This document shows positions 1-5,864 of a stretch of 8,701 nt of DNA, piece after piece; the stretch's first letter is position 1; each line of letters opens with the position of its first letter. Under the pieces are notes generated by a model that worked only from the letters and a program-made list of their open reading frames with translations, did no database searches and was not told the DNA's origin. A program made the translations under genes and the position numbers. The stretch is taken from contig JADHWZ010000090.1 in the NCBI GenBank assembly GCA_016783225.1, forward strand, positions 1 to 8,701, read 5' to 3'. Source of the DNA: Dehalococcoidia bacterium. GTDB lineage: Bacteria; Chloroflexota; Dehalococcoidia; GIF9; UBA5620.

Positions 1-339
1 GATGAGCGAGGTAGCCCGAATATAATCGGCCACCTGAAGAACAGCGTCCTCAGGGTTTATCACCCTCAGATACACCACTGCATTGACTCTGACAGTGACG
101 TTATCTCGAGTGATGCACTCCTGTTCCGGGACGTCCATGGTTATCACGCGGGTGTCTACCTTCCACATTTTGTCAATATAGGGGATTATGAAGCGAAGCC
201 CGGGCTCTTTTATGCCGATGAAGCGCCCCAAACGCAGAACGACACCCCGCTCATACTGGGCGACAACCTTGATTGCTGCCGGCAGTATGAAAAGCAGTAA
301 TACGACTATGACACCGATGGCCCATAAAGCTGCCGTCAT
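1..339 (-). CDS. Slipin/stomatin-like SPFH (band 7) membrane protein, C-terminus cut by the window edge
   Basis: The 113 visible codons start at the ATG at 339-337 and run off the left edge. A membrane segment covers about residues 4-25. The SPFH domain then begins at once, with the typical AQYERGVVLRLGRF stretch (about 27-40), PGLRFIIPYID, and a VDTRVITMDVPEQ strand with TRDNVTVRVNAVVY. Slipins are membrane-anchored scaffold proteins that oligomerise in lipid microdomains, and their C-terminal region is cleaved by the partner NfeD protease in the archaeal pair studied (PH1510/PH1511). The start is fixed by a strong ribosome site (AGGAGG) inside the last codons of nfeD, with only 4 bases between the nfeD stop and this ATG, so the two genes are co-transcribed and probably translationally coupled. 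The C-terminal coiled-coil region is not visible. Confidence 0.95.
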   Translation of the reverse strand, partial: MTAALWAIGVIVVLLLFILPAAIKVVAQYERGVVLRLGRFIGIKEPGLRFIIPYIDKMWKVDTRVITMDVPEQECITRDNVTVRVNAVVYLRVINPEDAVLQVADYIRATSLI

Positions 340-343
340 TTTT

Positions 344-1699
344 TCACCTCCTCTTCGATTCCTTGGTTACCTTTAGCTTCAATCCTTCGACCTTGGTGAC
401 TATCACCTCTTCACCGGGTTCAATTGTACCATTTTCCACCCAAGCATTCCATCGCTCTCCCTTGATGAGGACAGTTCCCTTAGGGTCAAGCGCAGTCTGC
501 ACAATCGCCATCTGTCCCACCAATCCCTCTCGGCCGGTGGTGATCCGGCGTCGATGTGCTCTTATGACAGCGGCAACAACGAAGATAAAAATGGCGCTGA
601 AGATGCTCACCACCCCAGCAATAAGCTTGGGGTCTATTGAAAACGGCGTGCCGCTAAACAGGATGAAGGAACCCAGGACCAGGGAGATTATACCCCCTGC
701 CGTAAGCAGCCCAAAGGTAGGAGTAAAGAATTCAGCTACGAAGAGACCAAAGGCGAGAACCATCAGCAATATACCGGCGTAGTTTGCCTCCAGCATATCC
801 AGGGAGTATATGGAGAGGAAAAGGCAAATACCACCCGTTACCCCAGGCAGAATCAGCCCGGGGTGAAATAGCTCTATCATGATGCCAAGCGTAGCGATGC
901 TGAGGAGGATGTAGGCAATGTTGGAGTCACTGATGGCAAACAGGAAGCGCTCAATGGTAGTCATACCGACTTGGTCAATTACCACATTCTTGGTCTGGAG
1001 TGTTACCACCTTGCCGCTTTGTAGGGTTACTTCGCGACCATCAATCTTCTCCAGGAGTTGTGCCAGGCTATCGGCGCCCAAATCAACCAGAGGTGGGTCA
1101 AGAATAGGAGAGTCAAGACCCAGCGCCTCCCAGCCCTCGACCTCGTCAAGTCCCAATGCCTCCCGGTCAGTGTAGGAGGCAGCTTCTGCCACCGCAGCTA
1201 TGGCTGCTGTCTTGTTGCGGCCACGACTTTCAGCAATACTCTCGATCCAGGCCTGAGTGTGCTGGGTTATCTTCTTCTTCATGGTCTCAGATATTTCTTC
1301 GCCACCGCCGGTTACCGGGCTGGCGGCACCGATAACACTACCCGGAGCCATGGCGGCGACGTGAGCGGCAAGGGTGATAAACGTTCCCGCCGATCCTGCC
1401 CAGGGATCGACGTACACTACCACCGGAACCTTGGCCTCCATGATCCGCTTCACTATGTCCTCCGTCGAGGAAAGCAAGCCACCCGGCGTGTCCATGGTAA
1501 TGATGCATGCCTGGGCATCATCATCTTCCGCCTTAGTAATGCCTCGATCAAGATAGTCGGCAAGAGGCGGAGTGACTGCTCCGTCGAAGTCGAGCACAAC
1601 GACCAGGGGCGCGGCAGCGCTTACGCTGGCTGTAGCTAGTACAGCCAGAAGTACGATGAATATGATAAATAAGAAAATGAGACGAGCGTGCTTCAGCAT
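344..1699 (-). CDS. nfeD: NfeD-family membrane-bound serine protease (long form, ClpP-like domain plus OB fold)
   Basis: The protein has 451 residues. An N-terminal signal/anchor covers about residues 7-29. A ClpP-class protease domain follows (about 32-235), with the MDTPGG oxyanion-type motif at 69-74 and the nucleophile Ser103 in AGSAGTF. Lys143, in KKKITQ, aligns with the catalytic lysine of Pyrococcus PH1510 (Ser97/Lys138); ESRGRN follows it as in that family. Several membrane segments lie at about 258-382, and a C-terminal NfeD OB-fold domain at about 390-447 (GLVGQMAIVQ, VEGLKLKVTKE). Known NfeD proteases of this form cleave the C-terminus of the adjacent stomatin. Here the slipin gene lies directly downstream, which fits a membrane quality-control pair. 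All catalytic residues are present and the length is normal. The ribosome site is weak. The gene symbol is a family name only. Confidence 0.95.
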   Translation of the reverse strand: MLKHARLIFLFIIFIVLLAVLATASVSAAAPLVVVLDFDGAVTPPLADYLDRGITKAEDDDAQACIITMDTPGGLLSSTEDIVKRIMEAKVPVVVYVDPWAGSAGTFITLAAHVAAMAPGSVIGAASPVTGGGEEISETMKKKITQHTQAWIESIAESRGRNKTAAIAAVAEAASYTDREALGLDEVEGWEALGLDSPILDPPLVDLGADSLAQLLEKIDGREVTLQSGKVVTLQTKNVVIDQVGMTTIERFLFAISDSNIAYILLSIATLGIMIELFHPGLILPGVTGGICLFLSIYSLDMLEANYAGILLMVLAFGLFVAEFFTPTFGLLTAGGIISLVLGSFILFSGTPFSIDPKLIAGVVSIFSAIFIFVVAAVIRAHRRRITTGREGLVGQMAIVQTALDPKGTVLIKGERWNAWVENGTIEPGEEVIVTKVEGLKLKVTKESKRR

Positions 1700-1726
1700 G
1701 GGGGACTAATCAAGACCTTTCTATTA

Positions 1727-1756
1727 ATTATAAGGCAAGGTACGACCATGCCACAA
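1727..1756 (-). promoter_or_regulatory. Candidate sigma-70 promoter of the nfeD-slipin operon
   Basis: On the minus strand a perfect TATAAT (1732-1727) is preceded, after an 18-base spacer, by TTGTGG (1756-1751), which matches the first half of the -35 consensus. Transcription would start near 1720, giving a leader of about 20 bases before the nfeD ATG. This is a motif match only. Confidence 0.5.
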
Positions 1757-1942
1757 GTATAAGGAGCCTGCCGTTCAAGATTACACGTGATACACGAGAC
1801 CAGCCGGCCAACTGTTAAACTGGTGTCCCACTTGCTGCATATCATAACTGGGGTAAGACAGTGTTCATGCTGAGCTGCCAATAAGCAGCGAGGGAAACAT
1901 AGTGTAGTGTCCCTTAAATGGCTTGACAATAGAGCAACCCCA

Positions 1943-2033
1943 TGTCATTCCTGCGAAAGCTCTCAGAGTCGCCGCAGGAGACAGGAATCCAAAAGGTCTA
2001 GGGGATGGATTCCGTGTCAAGCACGGAATGACA
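1943..2033. repeat. Palindromic intergenic repeat (TGTCATTCC ... GGAATGACA)
   Basis: A 91-bp unit is bounded by the inverted pair TGTCATTCC (1943-1951) and GGAATGACA (2025-2033). Its right half folds into a perfect 8-bp hairpin (ATTCCGTG, loop TCAAG, CACGGAAT; 2009-2029). Its left half has ATTCCTG/CAGGAAT arms (1947-1953 with 1982-1988). This is the layout of the dispersed 'CATTCCTGCGAAAGC' palindromes found between genes in many bacteria. It lies in the 1757-2118 gap, where I see no gene. Confidence 0.65.
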
Positions 2034-2127
2034 GACTGTATAGTTATTACGATTACACTACAATAGTATTGTGACAGCGCCAACAGCTCATTTGCAGGTG
2101 ATGACTGCTAAGTAGCCTTTGGGAGTA

Positions 2128-2136
2128 TGGTATAAT
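2128..2136 (+). promoter_or_regulatory. Extended -10 promoter of smpB (and probably of smpB-ssrA)
   Basis: A perfect extended -10, TG-G-TATAAT, sits at 2128-2136, with no convincing -35 at the expected distance. Transcription would begin near 2143, only about 3 bases before the smpB ATG at 2146. No Shine-Dalgarno sequence can fit in between, so the message would be leaderless or nearly so. Confidence 0.65.
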
Positions 2137-2145
2137 CAATATGTA

Positions 2146-2610
2146 ATGGAAACGCGAAAGACAATAGCTACCAACCGGAAAGCCTATTATAACTACAATA
2201 TTGATGAGACCGCAGAAGCGGGCATCGTGCTCAGTGGCACGGAGATCAAGTCGCTTCGGGCCGGCAAGGTAAGCCTGGCTCAGTCTTTTGCCAAACCGGA
2301 GAAGGGAGAGTTGTGGCTGCTCAATGCCTACATTGCTCCCTATGAGAGCGGCAACCGCTATAATCATGAGCCGGCACGCCCTCGGAAGCTGTTGATGCAC
2401 CGCGACGAGATCAGTAGATTAGCGGCCAAAGCGATGGAGAAGAGGTTTACCCTGGTGCCTCTCAAGTTGTATCTCAAAAACGGCCGTGCCAAGGTGGAAC
2501 TGGGGGTAGGGAGGGGTAAGAAGCTCTATGACAAGCGTGAGTCTATAGCCCAGCGCCAGGCAAACCGGGAAATAGAACGAACCTTAAAAATGCGCCGTGT
2601 CAAGGTATAG
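2146..2610 (+). CDS. smpB: SsrA-binding protein SmpB
   Basis: SmpB binds the tRNA-like domain of tmRNA and delivers it to stalled ribosomes for trans-translation. The 154 residues cover the whole family: TIATNRKAYYNYNIDET, the GTEIKSLRAGKVSL motif (about 31-44), the WLLNAYIAPYE segment, RPRKLLMHRDEI, and the basic tail with GRGKKLYDKRE (about 125-135) and REIERTLKMRRVKV. The tail inserts into the empty mRNA channel in known SmpB. I chose the ATG at 2146 because the protein then starts shortly before the conserved TIATNRKA block. A TTG at 2119 in the same frame would add nine residues encoded by the promoter itself. The gene ends one base before the tmRNA gene, the partner RNA of the same system. 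Confidence 0.98.
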   Translation: METRKTIATNRKAYYNYNIDETAEAGIVLSGTEIKSLRAGKVSLAQSFAKPEKGELWLLNAYIAPYESGNRYNHEPARPRKLLMHRDEISRLAAKAMEKRFTLVPLKLYLKNGRAKVELGVGRGKKLYDKRESIAQRQANREIERTLKMRRVKV

Positions 2611-2611
2611 C

Positions 2612-2964
2612 GGGGACGAGTGGGTTCGACAGGGTAAGGCGTTACAAGATTGCAGGCTGAGGTGCCACTACCCTCACAAAACAAGTGGCGAAAAATAACT
2701 GGCGAAGAACCAGTACTCGTAGCAGCCTAACAAGCGCTGCCACCGTCCATCCTGACCTCTCCTCGATGGGTCGGGAATGGGCGCCGCAAAGTCGAGGTGC
2801 GGCTGCCCTGATGCCGATAGGGGCAGCTCAAGAAAAATCGACTGGCTCGGCCAAACTCGGTTGGCAGAGGTTGGTTGAGTGAGAACAAAGAGTCAACTAA
2901 GCTTGTAGTAGATCTTGGGCAAATTCCTCTGGACGGGGAGTTCGACTCTCCCCCGTCTCCACCA
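2612..2964 (+). ncRNA. ssrA: tmRNA (10Sa RNA), one-piece, with encoded CCA
   Basis: tmRNA acts as an alanine tRNA and then as an mRNA to release stalled ribosomes and tag the unfinished protein. The 5' GGGGACG (2612-2618) pairs with CGTCTCC (2954-2960), leaving A and CCA at 2961-2964. The third pair is G-U, the alanine identity element. GAGTGGGTTCGAC near the 5' end is typical of tmRNA. The T arm is GGGAG, loop TTCGACT, CTCCC (2936-2952). The tag frame is best read at 2701-2730: GEEPVLVAA followed by TAA. Its length of 353 bases is normal. It follows smpB after one base. The last 28 bases are duplicated at 4059-4086. Confidence 0.97.
2701..2730 (+). other. tmRNA tag reading frame, predicted peptide GEEPVLVAA
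   Basis: The resume codon GGC at 2701 opens nine codons ending in VAA and then TAA (2728-2730). Tags usually end in small hydrophobic residues (LAA, VAA) that proteases such as ClpXP recognise. Starting with Gly-Glu resembles the Dehalococcoides-type tag rather than the common Ala-start tags. The resume position is inferred from this resemblance and from the upstream AAAAATAACT. Confidence 0.75.
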
Positions 2965-2986
2965 GAAACACAACGGGGCCTCCGGG
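2937..2986 (+). repeat. ssrA 3'-end direct repeat, copy 1 (attachment-site-like)
   Basis: Fifty bases, from within the T arm of tmRNA through the CCA end to the 5' arm of the terminator, are identical to 4059-4108. Homology resumes at 3052-3078, which is identical to 4175-4201, so the duplicated block is about 140 bp with a diverged middle. The T-arm-to-CCA part of ssrA is a well-known target of tyrosine-recombinase islands. Confidence 0.85.
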
Positions 2987-3008
2987 TTATTGAAATCCGG
3001 GGGCTCTT
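2978..3008 (+). terminator. Probable terminator of ssrA (copy 1)
   Basis: GCCTCCGG (2978-2985) and CCGGGGGC (2997-3004) form an 8-bp GC-rich hairpin with one G-U pair, followed by a weak TCTT. It begins 14 bases after the tmRNA CCA. The T tract is short, so strength is uncertain. Confidence 0.55.
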
Positions 3009-3051
3009 CACCGAGGTATACCTGATAGGGGAATCCTTATACCGGAGTTGT

Positions 3052-3068
3052 GGTGGGCCTAGCCCACC
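3052..3068. repeat. Perfect hairpin GGTGGGC-CTA-GCCCACC (copy 1)
   Basis: A 7-bp perfect stem with a three-base loop, part of the 27-bp block at 3052-3078 that recurs at 4175-4201. It resembles short intergenic REP-like hairpins. Confidence 0.7.
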
Positions 3069-3149
3069 CTACGAGACTAGAATACCAAGAGAATGATTGT
3101 AGTGTAGTAGCAAGGCACTCAAAACACCCAAAATCGAAAGGAGAACTAA

Positions 3150-3794
3150 ATGAGCAGGCTAATGAAACTTTTAGGCTTATTGGTGGTAATTTCCTTATTA
3201 GGCGTTACAACGATTTCATGTAGTAAGTCTTCTACAACAACCAATGGTGACACATACAAGCTAACTCACAGCGCAGCAGATGTTGAGTACATTCTTGGGT
3301 GGGATTACATCGTGGCCCAATGTCATGACATAGGTGCCTATGACAAAATAGAGGGTTTTGTCTATCGAGGAGAGAGCATGGAAATTGCTCCCGGAGAGAC
3401 CTTTTCTCTGGACGAGGATTCCCCGGCTGCATGGTCAAGTTACCGTTTTGTTAGGACGGTATGGGAGGGAGGAAGATTTCTCAGTTTTGCTGTCGGGATA
3501 GGGTTTTCCGAGACTGCGGAAGGTCTTGATGAATTAGTTGAGCAATTACTACAGCCGCAGGGCATTTGGGAATCTGTTCAAACCGAAGGAGACTTTGTGA
3601 CCGCTCTTCATGAAACTGAGACCCCCATGCAGAGTACCCAGCTTTTTCTTGCCGGGAAGCATTTCTTTGTCCTAATTCAGGAATTTGCCTCTTCAGAAGA
3701 ATCGCTCTTTTTTGACAAAGATTCACTAACAGAATTGCGCTCAATTGCTAAAGATAAAATTTCCTTGTTAGAAATTACTCCGCTTTCATCATAA
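3150..3794 (+). CDS. Putative lipoprotein of unknown function
   Basis: The protein has 214 residues. The start is supported by AAGGAG seven bases upstream. A short basic N-terminus (MSRLMK) and a hydrophobic core (about 7-22) lead to Cys24 in TISC, a lipobox-like site with a less common Thr at -3, followed by a Ser/Thr linker (SKSSTTTNGD). This suggests export and lipid anchoring at the outer face of the membrane. The mature part is acidic and mixed alpha/beta in appearance, with segments such as RFVRTVWEGGRFLSFAVG and TQLFLAGKHFFVLIQEF. I do not recognise the family. The gene is more AT-rich than the oxidoreductase at the right. It is the only clear gene between the two ssrA 3'-end repeats, so it looks like islet cargo. 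No partner gene adjoins it. Confidence 0.75.
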   Translation: MSRLMKLLGLLVVISLLGVTTISCSKSSTTTNGDTYKLTHSAADVEYILGWDYIVAQCHDIGAYDKIEGFVYRGESMEIAPGETFSLDEDSPAAWSSYRFVRTVWEGGRFLSFAVGIGFSETAEGLDELVEQLLQPQGIWESVQTEGDFVTALHETETPMQSTQLFLAGKHFFVLIQEFASSEESLFFDKDSLTELRSIAKDKISLLEITPLSS

Positions 3795-4058
3795 ATACCA
3801 GGAAGGGAACCGAATGAGGAGACCTCTAGGTCAAGGAATACATTTGCCTTAGAGATTAGCACTGCCTGATGAGATAAGTCATCACTCGAAGAAGGAGACT
3901 TCTTTGTTCTGGGGAAAAGCAGAAAACGATACCAGGTAAAATGTTAGAATTTGGGCTGTGCGAAGGAGAGCAGTTTTGGTGGGGATAGCAGGGTATCCAT
4001 ACTAGAGCGGGTACTTTCCAAACGGAAACCACAGAGACAGCTAATCCGTGTTTCAGGT
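3795..4058. other. Gene-free stretch inside the ssrA-flanked islet
   Basis: No convincing gene on either strand. It holds a small AT-rich hairpin (AAGAAG, GAGA, CTTCTT near 3890) that might be a weak terminator for the lipoprotein gene. I see no recombinase remnant. Confidence 0.5.
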
Positions 4059-4108
4059 GGAGTTCGACTCTCCCCCGTCTCCACCAGAAACACAACGGGG
4101 CCTCCGGG
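4059..4108 (+). repeat. ssrA 3'-end direct repeat, copy 2 (tmRNA fragment)
   Basis: An exact 50-bp copy of 2937-2986. It carries the T loop, the 3' acceptor strand and CCA of tmRNA but no upstream tmRNA sequence, so it cannot be functional. The terminator hairpin follows (GCCTCCGG 4100-4107, CCGGGGGC 4116-4123), with a loop different from copy 1. This is the expected form of the displaced gene end after integration into ssrA. Confidence 0.85.
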
Positions 4109-4174
4109 CTGAAGTCCGGGGGCTCTTGGCTCATACGGGCCTGATGCGGGGAGGAGCCCCCCCACCCGAGCTGC

Positions 4175-4201
4175 GGTGGGCCTAGCCCACCCTACGAGAC
4201 T
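4175..4201. repeat. Hairpin block GGTGGGC-CTA-GCCCACC (copy 2)
   Basis: Identical over 27 bases to 3052-3078. It marks the right side of the duplicated block and supplies the stop codon of the small minus-strand ORF at 4182-4316. Confidence 0.7.
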
Positions 4202-4316
4202 GGAACTCGTTTGCGATGGCTACTGCATCCCTCCCAGGGTCCATTGACTGAATGATTCCTTCGTCAACAAAAGCGTTGATCTCATCTGGATCGTAGGGGG
4301 TGTAGCTACTGGGCAC
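4182..4316 (-). CDS. Small acidic ORF, 44 aa, probably truncated at its 3' end by the repeat block
   Basis: GTG start at 4316-4314, overlapping by one base the TAG of the ORF before it, with AAGGAG about 12 bases upstream. The protein looks coding (SSYTPYDPDEINAFVDEG, then IIQSMDPGRDAVAIANEF) and is acidic. The last residues (QSRRVG) and the stop are encoded by the repeat at 4175-4201, so the original C-terminus was probably lost when that block arrived. No family recognised. It may form a coupled pair with the basic ORF at 4316-4435. Confidence 0.45.
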   Translation of the reverse strand: MPSSYTPYDPDEINAFVDEGIIQSMDPGRDAVAIANEFQSRRVG

Positions 4317-4435
4317 TATTTGCGTTTTCTCCTTACGAAGGCGAAGCGAATTTTCTTGCCGTTGTGTTTCTTGTCTTTCTGATTCACGTTGTCTATGAAG
4401 CTTCTCAGGTCACACGTAAGAAACTTTTTGCCCAT
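4316..4435 (-). CDS. Small basic ORF, 39 aa, unknown function
   Basis: ATG at 4435-4433 with AAAGGGAGTG as ribosome site nine bases upstream. The protein starts MGKKFLTCDLRSFIDNV, continues with a lysine-rich middle (KDKKHNGKK) and ends FAFVRRKRK; it is strongly basic. Its stop codon overlaps the GTG start of the acidic ORF downstream, so the two are probably translated together. A promoter-like repeat (4492-4536) precedes it. The basic/acidic pairing and overlap recall small two-gene modules, but no known family can be named. Confidence 0.5.
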   Translation of the reverse strand: MGKKFLTCDLRSFIDNVNQKDKKHNGKKIRFAFVRRKRK

Positions 4436-4461
4436 TGTGATTCACTCCCTTTCTACCGCCA

Positions 4462-4485
4462 GTGGGGGCAGTCACCTGTCCCCCA
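4462..4485 (-). promoter_or_regulatory. Strong hairpin in the leader of the small ORF pair
   Basis: On the minus strand TGGGGG, a bulged A, CAG, loop GTGA, CTG and CCCCCA form nine base pairs. It lies between the predicted -10 box (4493-4488) and the ribosome site of the ORF at 4435. No T tract follows, so an intrinsic terminator is unlikely. Confidence 0.45.
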
Positions 4486-4491
4486 GTATTC

Positions 4492-4536
4492 TACCACTTA
4501 TTAAGTTAGAGTTGCTGGCGCTAGAGCTGGCTGGAT
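4492..4536. repeat. 45-bp promoter-proximal repeat, copy 1
   Basis: Matches 6634-6678 at 39 of 45 positions without gaps. It contains two 15-bp units of the form GTTAGAGCTGCCAGC / GTTAGAGCTGGCTGG. On the minus strand it ends in GTGGTA, the start of an extended -10 box (TGG-TAGAAT, 4496-4488), upstream of the small ORF at 4435. This suggests an operator and promoter. Confidence 0.65.
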
Positions 4537-4793
4537 AGGCTGGGGAGATGGAGGCCGATACCAAAGAAGGCCGTGTGACGGACTGCTCCGATATGAAGTC
4601 CTTGTGGAGCACCATGATCTTGACCTGTGATTCAAGCTACCGTGGGTGTTACCGTTTTGGAGCAACCCAAGGCAGTCACACTTTCATCTGCTTTGTGAAC
4701 GATCTCCTAAGCACAGACTCTTGCCCTGCATCCCTGCTACGGGTAGAATTGCTGATGTAACGTGACTGACTCTAGAAATGGCGTCGGGAGTAG
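4537..4793. other. Stretch without a recognised gene before the HEPN-like gene
   Basis: An open frame of 70 codons (4548-4760, plus) lacks a clear ribosome site and any recognisable domain. Two interleaved stems lie at 4580-4610: GGAC with GTCC, and GCTCC with GGAGC. I see no promoter that I can defend. Confidence 0.35.
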
Positions 4794-5606
4794 ATGGGAC
4801 ATTCAGAGGCAGAAGACTTGTTGAAAGAAGACCCGCTCCTTCAATCCGAAGGGTTAAGGGCAAGACATGTCGAGCATATAACAACTGCGATAAATAACCC
4901 CAGAAAAACCGCGATACGCAGAACCAAACCAAACATTCGCAGGTATCCACTCAGGTTCTTCAAGGATGGTGTTTGGGCATATCAATACCTCTTTGACAAT
5001 GCATCTATCTACTACAGCTCACTGGCTGTAGAAGTGGGGTTGCTGCTTAAGCTGAGGAATCTGGTCAAAAGGAAGAGGCAAGCCACCCCGAAATTACGTA
5101 TCACTTTCAAATGGCTCATAGACAATTCCAAATTGGATGAGGCGACAAAGGAACTGGCTCACAAGATTAGGATTATGAGAAACTGCTACGTACATTATCA
5201 GAATCTAATAGTCTACATTGGTTGGCAACACGAAGTCAGGTGGCCAAAGTTTGTCCAACAACAGAAGTCACTAGCCTACAACGACCCGATGCAATTGAAC
5301 GCCATAAGCACACTTGAAGGCCTGTTTGAAACATGGCACGGCGAGGATTCAATCCCGATACGCCTCGAACATTTGGAGACGACGCAAGAAAACATGGACT
5401 TCATCGCTGCACGGAGAAAGGAATACCCCGCCTGGATGGGCCATGCTTTATCTGAGTACGTTACTTATAAGGGAAGCAACAAGGGAGGAAGTGGCGCAAT
5501 ACTAACGTTAGAGGAAGTTCAACCCATATGTGGCTATGAAGCATTTGATGCTCATACGTGTATAGACTGGAGCTTCAAGGTCCTCAAAGCGTTGATGTTC
5601 TTCTGA
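4794..5606 (+). CDS. HEPN-domain-like protein (possible ribonuclease of a defence or toxin type)
   Basis: The protein has 270 residues. The middle part is helical: YLFDNASIYYSSLAVEVGLL (about 65-84), then KWLIDNSKLDEATKELAHKI (about 106-125), then RIMRNCYVHYQNL. The last contains R129-N-C-Y-V-H134, fitting the HEPN R-x4-6-H motif, which in active members is the RNase site, preceded by long helices as usual for the fold. The N-terminal 50 residues are basic. The C-terminal part (150-270) is not recognised. The ATG at 4794 has GGGAG only three bases away, so the true start could lie a few codons downstream. There is no adjacent MNT nucleotidyltransferase. The gene is flanked by the two copies of the 45-bp repeat. 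The HEPN assignment rests on motif and helix pattern only. Confidence 0.6.
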   Translation: MGHSEAEDLLKEDPLLQSEGLRARHVEHITTAINNPRKTAIRRTKPNIRRYPLRFFKDGVWAYQYLFDNASIYYSSLAVEVGLLLKLRNLVKRKRQATPKLRITFKWLIDNSKLDEATKELAHKIRIMRNCYVHYQNLIVYIGWQHEVRWPKFVQQQKSLAYNDPMQLNAISTLEGLFETWHGEDSIPIRLEHLETTQENMDFIAARRKEYPAWMGHALSEYVTYKGSNKGGSGAILTLEEVQPICGYEAFDAHTCIDWSFKVLKALMFF

Positions 5607-5636
5607 CTAAGAATGGTGGCTTCGGTCCGAATACAT

Positions 5637-5813
5637 CTACCGAGTTGACCATCCTTGCAGGTGTGACACACCCACAAGCTCGAAGCGCTTGTAGGCCGCA
5701 CCCGGCTTCTGGTGCCATCCAGCCATCTCCAACGCCGATAAGTCCAACTTCACAAGTGGCACGATACTTGGTGGCAGGTCAGGTTCCTCCCTGTGCTTAG
5801 TGGGGATCGGCAC
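5637..5813 (-). CDS. Possible small ORF or gene fragment, unknown
   Basis: A minus-strand frame from GTG (5813) to TAG (5637) gives 58 residues with protein-like composition, for example LPPSIVPLVKLDLSALEMAG and KRFELVGVSHLQGW. The ribosome site is poor. It follows the MerB-like gene on the same strand after 51 bases, so it could be the next cistron or the remnant of one. Not recognised. Confidence 0.25.
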   Translation of the reverse strand: MPIPTKHREEPDLPPSIVPLVKLDLSALEMAGWHQKPGAAYKRFELVGVSHLQGWSTR

Positions 5814-5864
5814 CGCACCCCATCATACGCTTTCGTCATGATTCAGTGGTAACGTCTTGGGATA

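Noticed and set aside
2685..2882. Open frame of 65 codons starting GTG inside the tmRNA gene
   Set aside because: It is an overlapping frame in ssrA; the RNA structure explains the sequence and the tag frame is different.
3866..3892. Hammerhead-like CTGATGAG ... CGAA
   Set aside because: The second core element is GAAG, not GAAA, and stem II does not pair beyond two bases.
3944..4165. Minus-strand frames across the ssrA repeat copy 2
   Set aside because: They run through a tmRNA fragment and terminator and give low-complexity, proline/glycine-rich translations.
4548..4760. Plus-strand frame of 70 codons
   Set aside because: No ribosome site, no recognisable motif, and it starts just after the repeat; coding cannot be supported.
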